Assembly: GCA_002347685.1 (NCBI GenBank)
Contig: DDWS01000039.1
Coordinates: 1-53,848 of the forward strand
From: Syntrophaceae bacterium UBA2280
Lineage (GTDB): Bacteria; Desulfobacterota; Syntrophia; Syntrophales; Smithellaceae
Direction of reading: 5' to 3'
Length of the DNA stretch: 53,848 bases
This document shows positions 25,829 to 35,792 of the stretch, in pieces (the first letter of the stretch is position 1; each line of letters starts with the position of its first letter). The notes beneath the pieces are model-generated. The model made no database searches. It saw nothing but the letters and a program-made list of their open reading frames with translations, and was not told the DNA's origin. Made by a program: the position numbers and the translations under genes.

Positions 25829-28453
25829 TTACAGCTTGTTTTTCAGATCACTGAGCACATTGAGCGCGTCGAGAGGGGTCATCGATGAAATCTCCATCCG
25901 CCGCAACGCCTCGAGTACTGCGTCTTCATGTCCGGCAAAAAGACTCAGTTGCGGATTCCCCTGTTTCGTGGCGTTTTTCCCCCGGGCAATGCACGGCATG
26001 CCGATTTCGTCGAATTCCCCTGTTTCCATATTATGAAGAATTTCCTTGGCGCGGCTGATGACTTCGGACGGCACACCGGCAATCCGTGCCACCTCGATGC
26101 CGTAGCTGCGGCTCGCGCCGCCGGGGATGATCTTGTGCAGAAAGATGATCTTCTCCCCCCACTCTTTAACAGCGATGTTGTAATTCTTCGCGCCAGTCTT
26201 CGCTGCGGCCAGATCCGTCAGTTGATGATAGTGCGTGGCAAAAAGGGCCCTTACTCCGCGACCACCCAGGTCATGCAGATATTCCGCCACCGCCCAGGCA
26301 ATGCTCAAACCATCGAAGGTTGACGTGCCCCTGCCCACTTCGTCGAGAATAACCAGGCTGCGGGACGTCGCGTTTTTCATAATATCCGCCGTTTCCATCA
26401 TCTCTACCATGAACGTGCTGTGCCCTTTGATCAGGCTGTCGGACGCCCCGATGCGCGTAAAGATTTTATCAACCACGCCGATCCGGGCGCGCGCCGCAGG
26501 CACAAAGCTTCCCATCTGTGCCAAAAGGACAATCAGCGCAATCTGCCGGATATAGGTCGATTTACCGGCCATGTTGGGGCCGGTGATTACCAGTAACCTG
26601 TCTGACTGCAGATTCAGCAGACAATCGTTGGGCACAAAACCTTCTCTCAATAGAAACGCTTCGACCACCGGATGGCGTCCGTCTGTAATCTCGATGACAT
26701 CCTCTTCATCAATTTCCGGACAGGTGAACGCATGCTTTTCGGCCACTTCCGCAAGCGCGCCGAACGCATCGAGTTCGGCAATCAGAAAAGCATTTTGCTG
26801 AATACCGGAAATGTAAGGCATGAGAGCGTCACGCAGCGAGGTAAAAAGCGTATTTTCGCGTTCGCGAATTTTTTCTTCAGCACCCAATACGGTTTGTTCA
26901 AATTCTTTGAGCTCCTGATTAATGTATCGCTCCGCGTTGACCAGCGTCTGCTTGCGCACATACGAATCCGGCACCCCCGCGGCATTGGCTTTGGTCACTT
27001 CAATATAGTAGCCAAACACGTTGTTGAATCCGATTTTAAGCGAATGGATTCCGGTGGCCCGCCGTTCCCTGGCTTCGAGTGCGGCGATCCATTTCTTTGC
27101 GTCGCGGCTTACAAAACGAAGATGATCGAGCGCCTCATCGTATCCCGTCGCGATAAACCCTCCGTCTTGTGTTCTGGCCGGCGGCTCGGCGACAATCGCG
27201 CGGGTGATCAATGCCGTAAGCGGGGACATATCGGGCATTTCGTCACGGATTGAAACCAGCGAGGGCGTTGTGCAATCCGCCAGGGTCGCTTGAATGTCCG
27301 GCAGCACACTAAGCGACACTTTCAAAGCGATCAGGTCGCGAGGCGTCGCCATTCTGAGGGCGACGCGACCCGCCAGTCTCTCCAGATCATAGATGCGCGA
27401 AAGCGTTTTGCGTGCATGTGACCGCATCGTGTGACTGCCCTTCAGCTCGGCCACGGCTGAGAGTCTGGCCCGGATTTTTTCCGGTTTGACCAGCGGGTAA
27501 CCCAGCCACCAGCGCAGGCGCCTGGCCCCCATCGGCGTCAGCGTTTCATTGATCAGCGAAAAAAGCGATCCGGCGCGGGCATTGCCCTGGAGAGTTGCAA
27601 ATATTTCGAGATTGCGCCTTGCGGTCTCATCCAGAATCAGATAATTCTGCGGCACGTAGGATTGAATTTCGAAGATGTGCGCGGGGCGGACCATCTGGGT
27701 TGAATTGACATAACGCAAAATAACGGCGGCGGCGATCCGGGCCGCAACGCGCTTCTTTATTTCTGATTTTTCCAATACTTCGAAAGAAAGCTCCCGGTCC
27801 AATATCTCATCGGCACCGGTCGGGTCAAAACAGGTTGCTTCCATCGTGTTGACACGGCCCGCCGGGATCTGCGCTTCCAGCAGTTTCATCAAAACGGAAT
27901 CCGGAAAGGTCTTGCTGATCAGCAGTTCCTTGAAATCCAAACCGCTTACCGCCGCGAGCAGTTCCTCACGGTCGGAAAATTCGCCGATCTGAAATTCACC
28001 GGTGGACAGATCCAGAAAGGCCAGACCCAGCGTGTCGCGCACCGCGCTGATCGCGGCCAGGTAATTGTTTTCCGAAGCCTTGAGGTTTTCGTCATCCAAA
28101 ACCAGTCCGGGTGTGATCACACGGACGACGTCGCGTTTGACGATCCCCTTGGCATTTTTCGGGTCTTCCACCTGCTCGCAGATGGCCACTTTAAAGCCCT
28201 TTTCCACAAGCTTGGTGATGTAACCGGCGGCGGCGTGATAGGGAAAACCGCACAGCGGCACTGCGTCTTCTTTGGATTTATTACGGGAGGTCAGGGTGAT
28301 TTCCAGAATCGGTGCGGCTGTCAGCGCGTCTTCAAAAAACATCTCGTAGAAGTCGCCCATGCGGTAAAACAAAATGCAGTCGGGATACTTCTTCTTGATC
28401 TCAGCATATTGCTTCATCGCAGGTGTTAGATTGAGGGTCGCCTCTAGCGCCAT
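25829..28453 (-). CDS. mutS: DNA mismatch repair protein MutS
   Basis: An 874-residue mismatch recognition ATPase. The N-terminal FYRMGDFYEMF carries the Phe-x-Glu that wedges into mismatches. The ATPase has TGPNMAGKSTYIRQ, then FMVEMMETADIMKNAT and the DEVGRGTSTFDGLSIAWA Walker B region, and a C-terminal helix-turn-helix and tail. Length is normal. It overlaps the upstream small membrane protein gene by 10 bases and is the last gene of the minus-strand run. Confidence 0.97.
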   Translation of the reverse strand: MALEATLNLTPAMKQYAEIKKKYPDCILFYRMGDFYEMFFEDALTAAPILEITLTSRNKSKEDAVPLCGFPYHAAAGYITKLVEKGFKVAICEQVEDPKNAKGIVKRDVVRVITPGLVLDDENLKASENNYLAAISAVRDTLGLAFLDLSTGEFQIGEFSDREELLAAVSGLDFKELLISKTFPDSVLMKLLEAQIPAGRVNTMEATCFDPTGADEILDRELSFEVLEKSEIKKRVAARIAAAVILRYVNSTQMVRPAHIFEIQSYVPQNYLILDETARRNLEIFATLQGNARAGSLFSLINETLTPMGARRLRWWLGYPLVKPEKIRARLSAVAELKGSHTMRSHARKTLSRIYDLERLAGRVALRMATPRDLIALKVSLSVLPDIQATLADCTTPSLVSIRDEMPDMSPLTALITRAIVAEPPARTQDGGFIATGYDEALDHLRFVSRDAKKWIAALEARERRATGIHSLKIGFNNVFGYYIEVTKANAAGVPDSYVRKQTLVNAERYINQELKEFEQTVLGAEEKIRERENTLFTSLRDALMPYISGIQQNAFLIAELDAFGALAEVAEKHAFTCPEIDEEDVIEITDGRHPVVEAFLLREGFVPNDCLLNLQSDRLLVITGPNMAGKSTYIRQIALIVLLAQMGSFVPAARARIGVVDKIFTRIGASDSLIKGHSTFMVEMMETADIMKNATSRSLVILDEVGRGTSTFDGLSIAWAVAEYLHDLGGRGVRALFATHYHQLTDLAAAKTGAKNYNIAVKEWGEKIIFLHKIIPGGASRSYGIEVARIAGVPSEVISRAKEILHNMETGEFDEIGMPCIARGKNATKQGNPQLSLFAGHEDAVLEALRRMEISSMTPLDALNVLSDLKNKL

Positions 28454-28860
28454 TTTCCGTCATCCCCCCGCTCCAGATCGATGACATCCGGCTTCTGCCG
28501 GCGGTTGTCATGCTTATCTCTCGTTTGGATGAAACGGTTGGCAATCCAGCTGACGATACTGATGATCAGTGATCCCATCAAAGCGGCAAAAAAACCATCC
28601 ACCTCGAATCCGGGAACAAAGTAGGCCACTGCGGCCAGAAGAAAAGCGTTAATCAGAAAGGCAAACACACCCAGCGTCAGTATGGTGAGCGGCAGGGTGA
28701 GAATCAGCAGCACCGGACGGATAAAAACATTGATCAGCCCCAGAATGGCCGCAGCCACGATGGCGGTCATCAGGGATTCCACCCGGATGCCCGACAAGAT
28801 GGTGGCAGCAAACATAATGGCGATGGTGATAACCAGCCAGCGTGTAATGATAACCAGCAT
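28444..28860 (-). CDS. small membrane protein, phage-holin-4 (Gp11/DUF360-like) family
   Basis: A 138-residue protein with four hydrophobic helices (ITRWLVITIAIMFAATIL; AAILGLINVFIRPVLLIL; VFAFLINAFLLAAVAYFV; AALMGSLIISIVSWI). It has the NxFIRPVL motif typical of the 'phage holin family 4' proteins found widely in bacterial chromosomes. The ATG at 28860 has AGGAAGG upstream and is preferred over an in-frame ATG at 28887. The family name is historical; there are no phage genes here. The function is unknown, perhaps envelope-related. Overlap with mutS suggests co-transcription. Confidence 0.8.
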   Translation of the reverse strand: MLVIITRWLVITIAIMFAATILSGIRVESLMTAIVAAAILGLINVFIRPVLLILTLPLTILTLGVFAFLINAFLLAAVAYFVPGFEVDGFFAALMGSLIISIVSWIANRFIQTRDKHDNRRQKPDVIDLERGDDGKWR

Positions 28861-28892
28861 GAACCTTCCTCTATCCTGCAGCGGCACAAGAA

Positions 28893-29741
28893 TTAATGTG
28901 CATGTTCATCCGCGACGTTTTTCTGCGATTTCAAAAATACCCATGTAACGCTGAAACCACCCATCAGGGATGTTTTCGTTTTAACAAGCGGACTGTCCTC
29001 AAAGGCCGCGCCCTGTAAAAAATCCGTGCTGATGAAAGCATGGAAGATCAGCTGCTTGTAATTTTTCCCCAGACCGGCCGTCAGTGTCGATCCGCTGTAT
29101 CCACTTCCCGGCGCATAAGCCGGACGCATAAAAGTGGCATGAGCCGGTTCGACTTCATAAAAATAATCATGATAGCCGCGATCGGCAAACATGGGACCGG
29201 CGGACAATCCCAAAGACAAACCCGTACCGGGGATGACATCGCCTTTCACAAAGTTGACTCTTGGAGCAAATACTGTGCCTTCATACCGCACAGAACTGAA
29301 GTCAGTGGAAAACACCGCACGCAAAGGAAGCGCCACAGTCAGGGTGTATCTGTTTTCCCGGGACTCCAGCAGTTTGATCCTTAATGCCGGACCGAACTCG
29401 AATGTCGGATCGAGATCCGGCATGCCCCTTCGCGCTTCGTTGTCGTTGCTGCGCACCGGCACCGCCCCGTAACCGCTGGCATCGAGCGTCACGCGGTCGG
29501 TGGCGAATATCCTTGCCGCGATTCTTTTATCCTCCACTCTTAAGATTCCCCCGCGATACACGGCATAAGGAAACGGCAGAAGATAGGCCCGTGTCTGATC
29601 AGAACCCCGGTAATCCGGCATCAGCAAAAATCCGCCGCCGATCCCCACTTCCCACAGCGGTTTCTCAGCGCAAAACGCTTTTTGCGGCAGCACTGAAATC
29701 ATCAGCACGAAGAATACCAGGAACAAACGACGCCATACCAT
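28893..29741 (-). CDS. MipA/OmpV family outer-membrane protein
   Basis: A 282-residue protein with a signal peptide (residues 5-24, cleavage near AFCA). The mature start is WEVGIGGGFLLMPDYRGSDQ, and the body has alternating beta strands as in OmpV/MipA barrels; the last residues include the aromatic pattern WVFLK. MipA in E. coli scaffolds peptidoglycan synthases, whereas OmpV members are outer-membrane proteins of less clear role. It is preceded by GGGGTGAT and lies 48 bases downstream of rubrerythrin. Its place in a redox operon may be chance. Confidence 0.82.
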   Translation of the reverse strand: MVWRRLFLVFFVLMISVLPQKAFCAEKPLWEVGIGGGFLLMPDYRGSDQTRAYLLPFPYAVYRGGILRVEDKRIAARIFATDRVTLDASGYGAVPVRSNDNEARRGMPDLDPTFEFGPALRIKLLESRENRYTLTVALPLRAVFSTDFSSVRYEGTVFAPRVNFVKGDVIPGTGLSLGLSAGPMFADRGYHDYFYEVEPAHATFMRPAYAPGSGYSGSTLTAGLGKNYKQLIFHAFISTDFLQGAAFEDSPLVKTKTSLMGGFSVTWVFLKSQKNVADEHAH

Positions 29742-29789
29742 GAGATCACCCCAATCCGGTCATGAAAATGCACCCGGGCAAACCGTTGT

Positions 29790-30290
29790 TTACTGATCAA
29801 AGGTGGTGAACTGTTCTTTTTTCGCGCCGCAGACCGGGCATTCATCAGGCAGTTCGCCATCCGCCACATACCCGCACACCCTGCAGACATGATACACAGT
29901 TTCCCGTTCTTCCATGAAGTGATTCATTGCCTGCTTATAGAGTTTGGCATGTGTCTCCTCCACGTCGCGGCTCTGGCTGAAGTGCAGAAGCGCCGGCTTA
30001 TCGCCTGCCTGTTCGGCCATTTTAACAAAACTATCATAGGCGATTTCCGCGACGGTTTTTTCCGACTCAAAACTTTCCGCCAGGTTTTCCTCTGTTGACT
30101 TGATTTCCTTGAGCACCCGAAGCGCCCGCATGCCGTGCAGCTCTTCGGAAAAGGCAATCACGCGAAACAGACGAGCGATCTGCTTGAATCCTTCCGAATC
30201 CGCCTTTTCGGCAAACATCTTGAGTCGCAGGGCGGCTTTGGCTTCACCAACATAGGCCAGGCGTAGCGCTTCACGAATTTTATCGTCCAT
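29790..30290 (-). CDS. rbr: rubrerythrin
   Basis: A 166-residue non-haem iron protein that reduces hydrogen peroxide in anaerobes. The four-helix diiron domain has YVGEAKAALR, SEELHGMRAL and the second EETHAKLY motifs with glutamate and histidine ligands. The C-terminal rubredoxin-like domain binds one iron through CRVCG and CPVCG. Electrons most likely come from the rubredoxin encoded 23 bases upstream. Part of an oxygen-defence cluster with the flavodiiron protein. Confidence 0.95.
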   Translation of the reverse strand: MDDKIREALRLAYVGEAKAALRLKMFAEKADSEGFKQIARLFRVIAFSEELHGMRALRVLKEIKSTEENLAESFESEKTVAEIAYDSFVKMAEQAGDKPALLHFSQSRDVEETHAKLYKQAMNHFMEERETVYHVCRVCGYVADGELPDECPVCGAKKEQFTTFDQ

Positions 30291-30313
30291 AACGTATCCT
30301 CGATTCAGGGATT

Positions 30314-30472
30314 TTATTCCGCGGTAAACTCACTCTTGTCCGCGCCGCACACCGGACAGGTCCAGTCTTCGGGCAGTTTCTCGAAAGGCGTTCCGGCCGG
30401 AACACCGCCTTCATCATCTCCCTTGTCCGGATCATAAACATAACCGCATACATTGCACACGTACTTTTTCAT
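30314..30472 (-). CDS. rubredoxin
   Basis: A 52-residue one-iron electron carrier with the canonical CNVCGYVYDPDKGD and CPVCGADKSEF cysteine pairs. The ATG at 30472 follows GGAGGAAA; the in-frame upstream start at 30499 lies in the end of the flavodiiron gene and is unlikely. It should shuttle electrons to the flavodiiron protein and to rubrerythrin, both encoded beside it. Confidence 0.96.
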   Translation of the reverse strand: MKKYVCNVCGYVYDPDKGDDEGGVPAGTPFEKLPEDWTCPVCGADKSEFTAE

Positions 30473-30495
30473 ATTTTCCTCCTGATTTTTAAAAT

Positions 30496-31701
30496 TCAAG
30501 CTGTTCTTTTTTTTAATTCGGCAGCGATAGTCCGGCCCAAATCATGACACTTGAGCAAGACGTCCTTGTCCGGGACATGCCTGACGGAAATCGCCTCAGC
30601 CACAATATCCACTTTCATCTCTTTGAGTATCGTCTCGAGGTCCCTGACCGATTCGCCGCTCCAGCCGATGGAACCAAATGCCGCACCAACCAGATTAGCG
30701 GGCTTTAATCCTTTCAGATAGGTCATGACGTCCGCCATTTGCGGCAGCATGTTGTTGTTGAGGGTTGAAGATCCCACAATCAGCGCACCCGCTTCCAGCA
30801 CTTCATACACCACTTCACTGCGATGCACGTCGTTCATGGATAAAAGCTTAACCCGAACGCCTTCGGCCGCCAGAGATTCGGCAATCGCCTTGGCCATCAT
30901 TTCCGTCGAATGCCACATCGTCGCGTACACGACGACGGCTTTTTCAGCCGGCTTTTGCAGCGCCCATTTTTCATACAAATCAATGATCAGGCCCAGATCT
31001 TTGCGCCACACAGGTCCGTGATCCGGAGCGAATATTTTGATACCCCATCCGGTGGCCGCCACTTTCTCCAGCGTTTTTTTCACCACCGGTGAGTATGGAA
31101 GCACGATGTTTGCGTAGTAAGTCGCCGCTTCATATTCCAGCTGATCCGCCGGCAACTCGTCGGCAAAACGCTCGAACGTCGCCAGATGCATGCCGAACGC
31201 GTCTTGAGAAAACAGCACACCGTCCTTTTCCAGATAAGAGAACATGGAATCCGGCCAGTGAATCATGCGCGTTTCCATGAATTGAAGATCCATGTTGCCC
31301 AAGGAAAGCTTTTCTCCATCCTTGACGGGCTCAATGTTGTAGTCATCATGGAAAATATCTTTCAGGGTTTTGACGCCCATCGAGGAAGCAAATACTTTCT
31401 GCGGCTTTACACGATCGATGACTTTTAAAAGACAGCCGGAATGATCCTGTTCGGAATGATTGGAAATAATGTAATCGATCTTCGAAGGATCGACCACGGA
31501 TGCCACACGCGCCAGCATTTCGTCCATGAACGGCGCTTTGACCGCGTCGATCAGCGTGATTTTATCCGCCATCACGAGATAGGCGTTGTACGTGCTGCCA
31601 TGGGGCGTGGTGTAACCGTGGAAATCACGGATGGACCAGTCAATGGCCCCCACCCAGTAGACATGTTCACTGATTTTTATTGCAGAATAGATGTCAGCCA
31701 T
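30496..31701 (-). CDS. flavodiiron protein (A-type flavoprotein, FprA/ROO-like)
   Basis: A 401-residue enzyme that reduces O2 to water and/or NO to N2O. The metallo-beta-lactamase-like half keeps the diiron ligands NHSEQDHSG, MIHWPDSM, LFSQDAFG and FAPDHGPVW. The flavodoxin half starts near residue 260 with VVYATMWHSTEMMAKAIAE. No rubredoxin domain is fused, consistent with the separate rubredoxin gene that follows 23 bases downstream. First gene of the rubredoxin-rubrerythrin transcript. Confidence 0.95.
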   Translation of the reverse strand: MADIYSAIKISEHVYWVGAIDWSIRDFHGYTTPHGSTYNAYLVMADKITLIDAVKAPFMDEMLARVASVVDPSKIDYIISNHSEQDHSGCLLKVIDRVKPQKVFASSMGVKTLKDIFHDDYNIEPVKDGEKLSLGNMDLQFMETRMIHWPDSMFSYLEKDGVLFSQDAFGMHLATFERFADELPADQLEYEAATYYANIVLPYSPVVKKTLEKVAATGWGIKIFAPDHGPVWRKDLGLIIDLYEKWALQKPAEKAVVVYATMWHSTEMMAKAIAESLAAEGVRVKLLSMNDVHRSEVVYEVLEAGALIVGSSTLNNNMLPQMADVMTYLKGLKPANLVGAAFGSIGWSGESVRDLETILKEMKVDIVAEAISVRHVPDKDVLLKCHDLGRTIAAELKKRTA

Positions 31702-31765
31702 GAAATTTCACCTCGGTCGAGTTGTTGAAGTCGTAATATAAGCTTAATCGATGGATCGTCAACCC

Positions 31766-32380
31766 TTATTTAAGCATTTCGCCGCCCGCATCATAGGCTT
31801 CCAGATTCACGGCACATTTGTCCAAAGAAAGCGTTTTTTTGATCTCTTTTTCAAACAGGCGGCGGTCGATGGGTAAAAGGCCTGTTTTTGCCAGTGCCCC
31901 GATCATGACGATATTGCTCAATACGGGGTTCCCCAATGCAAGGGCCACGGATGTGGCATCGATCATCCAGAAGGACTTTGACAATCGTTGAAATGCCTTT
32001 AAAATGACGTCGTCGGACGGATAGGAGAGCGAACCTGTGATGACGCCGATAGGATAAACAGGGCGAAGATTGGACAAAACGCAAACCGTCGGATTGCCGT
32101 AAACTGTGAGAACACGCAGCGCTTCGAGCGGCTCAAGCGCCACGATGACATCCGCACCGCCTCGGCGTATCTGCGGGCTCAAAACGGAATCGGGCGATAT
32201 CCGCAGGTGGCTCATCACCGAACCGCCGCGCTGCGACATGCCGAAGGTCTCTCCGATCGTAACGACATAGCCCGCATCCACCAGCATCCCCGCCAGTGTT
32301 CTGGAAGCCATGACATTCCCCTGCCCGCCCACGCCGGTCAGAATCAGGTTTGTTGTCGTATTAAGAAGCGCTTTTTTCAT
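31766..32380 (-). CDS. iorB: indolepyruvate:ferredoxin oxidoreductase beta subunit
   Basis: A 204-residue gamma-type domain of a 2-oxoacid:ferredoxin oxidoreductase. It starts with the nucleotide/CoA-site motif LTGVGGQGNVMASRTLA and continues with MSQRGGSVMSHLRIS. With IorA it oxidises aryl pyruvates made from aromatic amino acids to aryl-acetyl-CoA and reduces ferredoxin; in reverse it can make the 2-oxoacids. It is encoded 48 bases after iorA. Confidence 0.93.
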   Translation of the reverse strand: MKKALLNTTTNLILTGVGGQGNVMASRTLAGMLVDAGYVVTIGETFGMSQRGGSVMSHLRISPDSVLSPQIRRGGADVIVALEPLEALRVLTVYGNPTVCVLSNLRPVYPIGVITGSLSYPSDDVILKAFQRLSKSFWMIDATSVALALGNPVLSNIVMIGALAKTGLLPIDRRLFEKEIKKTLSLDKCAVNLEAYDAGGEMLK

Positions 32381-32428
32381 TCTTCTTCCCTTACGGCCAT
32401 CCAGGCCAAAAACGTTCGCAAGCGTTTC

Positions 32429-34375
32429 CTACATTGCTTGTGATGCCTGTGTTTTAACAATCGCGTTTTGCGGACAAATCGACGCGCACACACCACAGCC
32501 GGCGCAAATGACCTCATCGACCACCGCCTTCTTCTTCGTCCGGTCCCACGTGAGGCCGGGACAACGGAAAATCCGCGTACACAGACGGTTGCAGCCGCAG
32601 GCCTCCCCCACGCAAAGGGCGTCATCCACCTTCACCTCAAATTGTTTTTTCCCTTTCTTCTCGGGGCTCAGAGCGCAGGCCTGCCGGAGGATCAGCACCT
32701 TGACCGATCCTTTTTCGGCCAGATAATCCGTCAGGATCTTCCCGGTGCCCGCAAGATCAAACGGATCGCTCAGGGCCACTTTCGCCCCGATGGCGGTGCA
32801 GATCGCGGCAATGTCCACAGCGGGCACCGTTTCTTTCAGCGCGGTGATCGCCAGACCCGGATGCGGCTGAAAACCCGTCATGGCGGTACCCGCGTTGTCC
32901 AGGACAATAAACGTGATGTCGGCGCGATTGTGCTGCGCGTTGATAAGCGCCGGAATCACCGCGTGGTAAAAGGTGGAATCCCCGCAAACCGTCAGGATCG
33001 GCTTGTCCAGGCCGAACTGCGTGAGCCTGGCGAAGCCGCTGGCCAGCCCGGTTCCGGATCCCATGGAATGGAGTGTCGGCATCGTATGATAGCCTGTCGC
33101 GGGTGACAGGGCTGCCATCGAATAGCAGCCGATATCGCCGCAAACGAATCCCTTGCGTCCGTCAAGTGCGATGGCATTGTGAATGTTCCAGAAAGACGCA
33201 CGGTGCGGACAGCCTGCGCAAAATGTCTGTTCGCGCGGCGGCGCCAGCGCGGCAGCCTTTTTCGCTTCCGCGACGTAGGCGGCCGGAAGCATCTTGCGTT
33301 TCACTTTCAGAATTTTACCCAGCGCATCCGCCACGATATCGGGGTTTAGCTCTCCGGCGGAAGGCAGGGTGCCGTCGAGCTTGCCGAAAAATGATTTTCC
33401 CGTCATCCGACTGATCATCCCGGCGGCCTGTACTTTGACGTTTTCTTCCAGAAACGGCATCACCTCTTCCACAATGCAGATCCTGTCCGTCGCAAGCAGG
33501 TGCTTTTTAAGCAACGCGGAAGGCAAAGGCCAGGTGGTGGCAAGCTTCAGAATACCTGCCCGTCGTTTTATCCCCAGTATCTCAAACGCTTCTTTTGCAT
33601 ACAGGAAACAGGCGCTGCCCGTGACTATCAGCAACTCGGGTTTCGCGGGGCCCTCATATCGGTTGAAAGGACTTTTCTCAAACAGCGCCTTGACGTCTTT
33701 GAGTTTCTGCTGATGGAGCAGATGCTTGGCCACAACCGGTGTGCTGATCATCGGCCCGGTCTGCGAATCCATGACCGGGCCGTCATAATCAAAATGCGCT
33801 TTGCGGTTCTTCGCCGGCAGTTTGCCGCACACGACGTTGCCGCTCGCGTGCGACATGCGCGTCACGGACCTGAGCATCACGACATTGCCGATTGTCTCGG
33901 AGAGTTCAAACGCCCATTTCGTCAGATCCTTGGCTTCCTGAAAATCCGACGGCTCCAGAAGCGGGATCTCAAGCATTCGGGCGAAATAGCGGGAATCCCC
34001 TTCGTTGACACTTGACAGCGCACCCGGGTCTTCGCACGACACTAAAACTAGCCCCCCGCGTGTTCCTGACGCGGTCAGATGCAGCAGGAAGTCCGAAGCC
34101 ACATTCACCCCGTTTTGCTTCATGACGCAAAGCGAACGCAAGCCGGCAAACGACGCCGCCGCCGCCACTTCGAGGGCTACCTTTTCATTAACCGACCATT
34201 CCACATAAAGATTCCTATCTTCTGCCACTGAAGCCAGCGATTCGATCACCTCGGAAGACGGCGTGCCCGGATAACCGGTGGCAACCGACACCCCCGCTTC
34301 CAGCGCGCCTCTGGCGATGGCCTCGTTGCCCAGAAATAAAACCTTTGATTTTGCCGGCGACAATAATTTGTTCAT
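32429..34375 (-). CDS. iorA: indolepyruvate:ferredoxin oxidoreductase alpha subunit
   Basis: A 648-residue thiamine-diphosphate enzyme. The pyrimidine-binding domain shows GVSVATGYPGTPSSEVIESLA. The TPP-binding part has CAGCPHRASFWN, then GDIGCYSM and CGDSTFYHAVIPAL. The C-terminus carries an eight-iron ferredoxin-like region (CxxxCxCxxxC near 600 and CAGCGVCASICP at the end). I prefer the ATG at 34375, after AAAAAGG, over the in-frame ATG at 34405 that overlaps the upstream stop. Encoded with iorB and an FrhB-like protein. Confidence 0.95.
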   Translation of the reverse strand: MNKLLSPAKSKVLFLGNEAIARGALEAGVSVATGYPGTPSSEVIESLASVAEDRNLYVEWSVNEKVALEVAAAASFAGLRSLCVMKQNGVNVASDFLLHLTASGTRGGLVLVSCEDPGALSSVNEGDSRYFARMLEIPLLEPSDFQEAKDLTKWAFELSETIGNVVMLRSVTRMSHASGNVVCGKLPAKNRKAHFDYDGPVMDSQTGPMISTPVVAKHLLHQQKLKDVKALFEKSPFNRYEGPAKPELLIVTGSACFLYAKEAFEILGIKRRAGILKLATTWPLPSALLKKHLLATDRICIVEEVMPFLEENVKVQAAGMISRMTGKSFFGKLDGTLPSAGELNPDIVADALGKILKVKRKMLPAAYVAEAKKAAALAPPREQTFCAGCPHRASFWNIHNAIALDGRKGFVCGDIGCYSMAALSPATGYHTMPTLHSMGSGTGLASGFARLTQFGLDKPILTVCGDSTFYHAVIPALINAQHNRADITFIVLDNAGTAMTGFQPHPGLAITALKETVPAVDIAAICTAIGAKVALSDPFDLAGTGKILTDYLAEKGSVKVLILRQACALSPEKKGKKQFEVKVDDALCVGEACGCNRLCTRIFRCPGLTWDRTKKKAVVDEVICAGCGVCASICPQNAIVKTQASQAM

Positions 34376-34401
34376 GAATGACCTTTTTATTTTCTTCTCA
34401 A

Positions 34402-35529
34402 TCATAAATATTTTTTCACCACCGGATCGTCGCTTCGCAGATACAAAAGATTCTTCTTCGACCGGCTTTTGTCCACTATTTGCCTGAGCGCTTTTTTCTT
34501 TTTTTCAACCGCCGCTTTTTTCAATTCCTGCAGGGAATGCGCAGGTGCGTGACGGACCTCCAGCACGCCTTTCGAAACGGCCAGTTCCACTAATTCCTTT
34601 CCACGATCCGAGCGCACAATCACCTGATTCCATCCGCGCATCTCATCGCATTCACCGCCGAACCGCGCCGCGCCGACCGAAAGATCGGCAAACTCCGCTG
34701 TGGAGTCGATGCAATAGCGGCAGGCCGTCCGTACGCAGGCGTCCACCTCGTCCATCGGCACGGAGGTCACCCCTGTTTTCGAATAAATCTCCAGGATATT
34801 TTTTCCCGCCGGAATATCCATGCCGGTGAGCGCGCCGAAAGATAACCGGTACTGATGAAGGAGTCCATGGAGTTTTTCCATAGACAACGTCCAGCCGCAA
34901 AACAAGCCGATCACCAGTTTTAATTGATCGATTTTCTGATGATCTTCGAGTTTTGCAGCTTTCATTTTCGCCAGCGACAGCGCCTGACAAGGCGTTGCCA
35001 CCACTCCGATTTTTTTTGGGCTGTCACCCGGCAGGCTGTTGAAAGCGGCTACCGTCGGCGATACGATAAACCTGCTCTTGGCAAAGCCGCGCAGACCGTT
35101 TCTTTCTTCGATGCAACGACCCTCCTGCTCGAATGCGTCGTTTTGACCGGAAACAATCGCCGCGTCGATAATCCCTGCATCCATGGCGAGCTCCAGAAGC
35201 GCCGTCACGGTTCCGCCATGCTGGGCACGGGCGCGCAGATCAGAATCCGCGGCACGGGACAGATAAAACCCCTTTACCGCTCCGATCTCCGGAGTCAGAT
35301 CGCCGGATTCAAAGAGTTTTTCTCTGATTCCGGCATAATCTGCAGGCGTCCGGGGGCAAAACGCATAGCACTTGCCGTCGGTCAGATCACAGTCATGCAG
35401 TTGTACCGTCCGGTCACGATAAATGAACTGGTACGGACAAAGGCCCACACAGGCCCCGCAGCCCGTGCAAAGACTCTGTTCTAACACGTCTTTTTTGAGT
35501 TTTATTTGAGAACTCGTTTTTTTGCCCAT
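34402..35529 (-). CDS. FrhB/FdhB-family iron-sulfur flavoprotein
   Basis: A 375-residue protein of the coenzyme F420 hydrogenase/dehydrogenase beta-subunit family. The N-terminus has a ferredoxin motif CTGCGACVGLCP and a second cysteine cluster (CDLTDGKCYAFCP). The FrhB core follows with QHGGTVTALLELAMDAG and VATPCQALSLAKMK. Such subunits carry FAD and iron-sulfur clusters and pass electrons between F420 or NAD(P)H and ferredoxin-like partners. Just upstream of iorA, it could take electrons from the Ior complex; that is inference. Confidence 0.87.
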   Translation of the reverse strand: MGKKTSSQIKLKKDVLEQSLCTGCGACVGLCPYQFIYRDRTVQLHDCDLTDGKCYAFCPRTPADYAGIREKLFESGDLTPEIGAVKGFYLSRAADSDLRARAQHGGTVTALLELAMDAGIIDAAIVSGQNDAFEQEGRCIEERNGLRGFAKSRFIVSPTVAAFNSLPGDSPKKIGVVATPCQALSLAKMKAAKLEDHQKIDQLKLVIGLFCGWTLSMEKLHGLLHQYRLSFGALTGMDIPAGKNILEIYSKTGVTSVPMDEVDACVRTACRYCIDSTAEFADLSVGAARFGGECDEMRGWNQVIVRSDRGKELVELAVSKGVLEVRHAPAHSLQELKKAAVEKKKKALRQIVDKSRSKKNLLYLRSDDPVVKKYL

Positions 35530-35792
35530 TGAACATCCCGCGTTTAAGATGAGCGTTTATATCGTATCCCGGATTTTGAGGCAAGATAATGATGAAGGAA
35601 GTAACAACAACGTTTAACAATTGTTACGGCCGTTTTTGCACAAACCGACCGGCAGGACACCTCCCTTAGATGAAATGTTGAAATATTTGAATGAACTTGT
35701 TGACATCTTCTTCGTCTTGTATTATGTAGCCGCTGAATTTTTTCCTGACCAATTAAGCGGAAAAGATTCAAATTGAAACCGAATAGTCATAT

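Noticed and set aside
28444..28860. Phage-holin family protein as evidence of a prophage
   Set aside because: Members of this family are ordinary chromosomal membrane proteins, and no phage gene is near.
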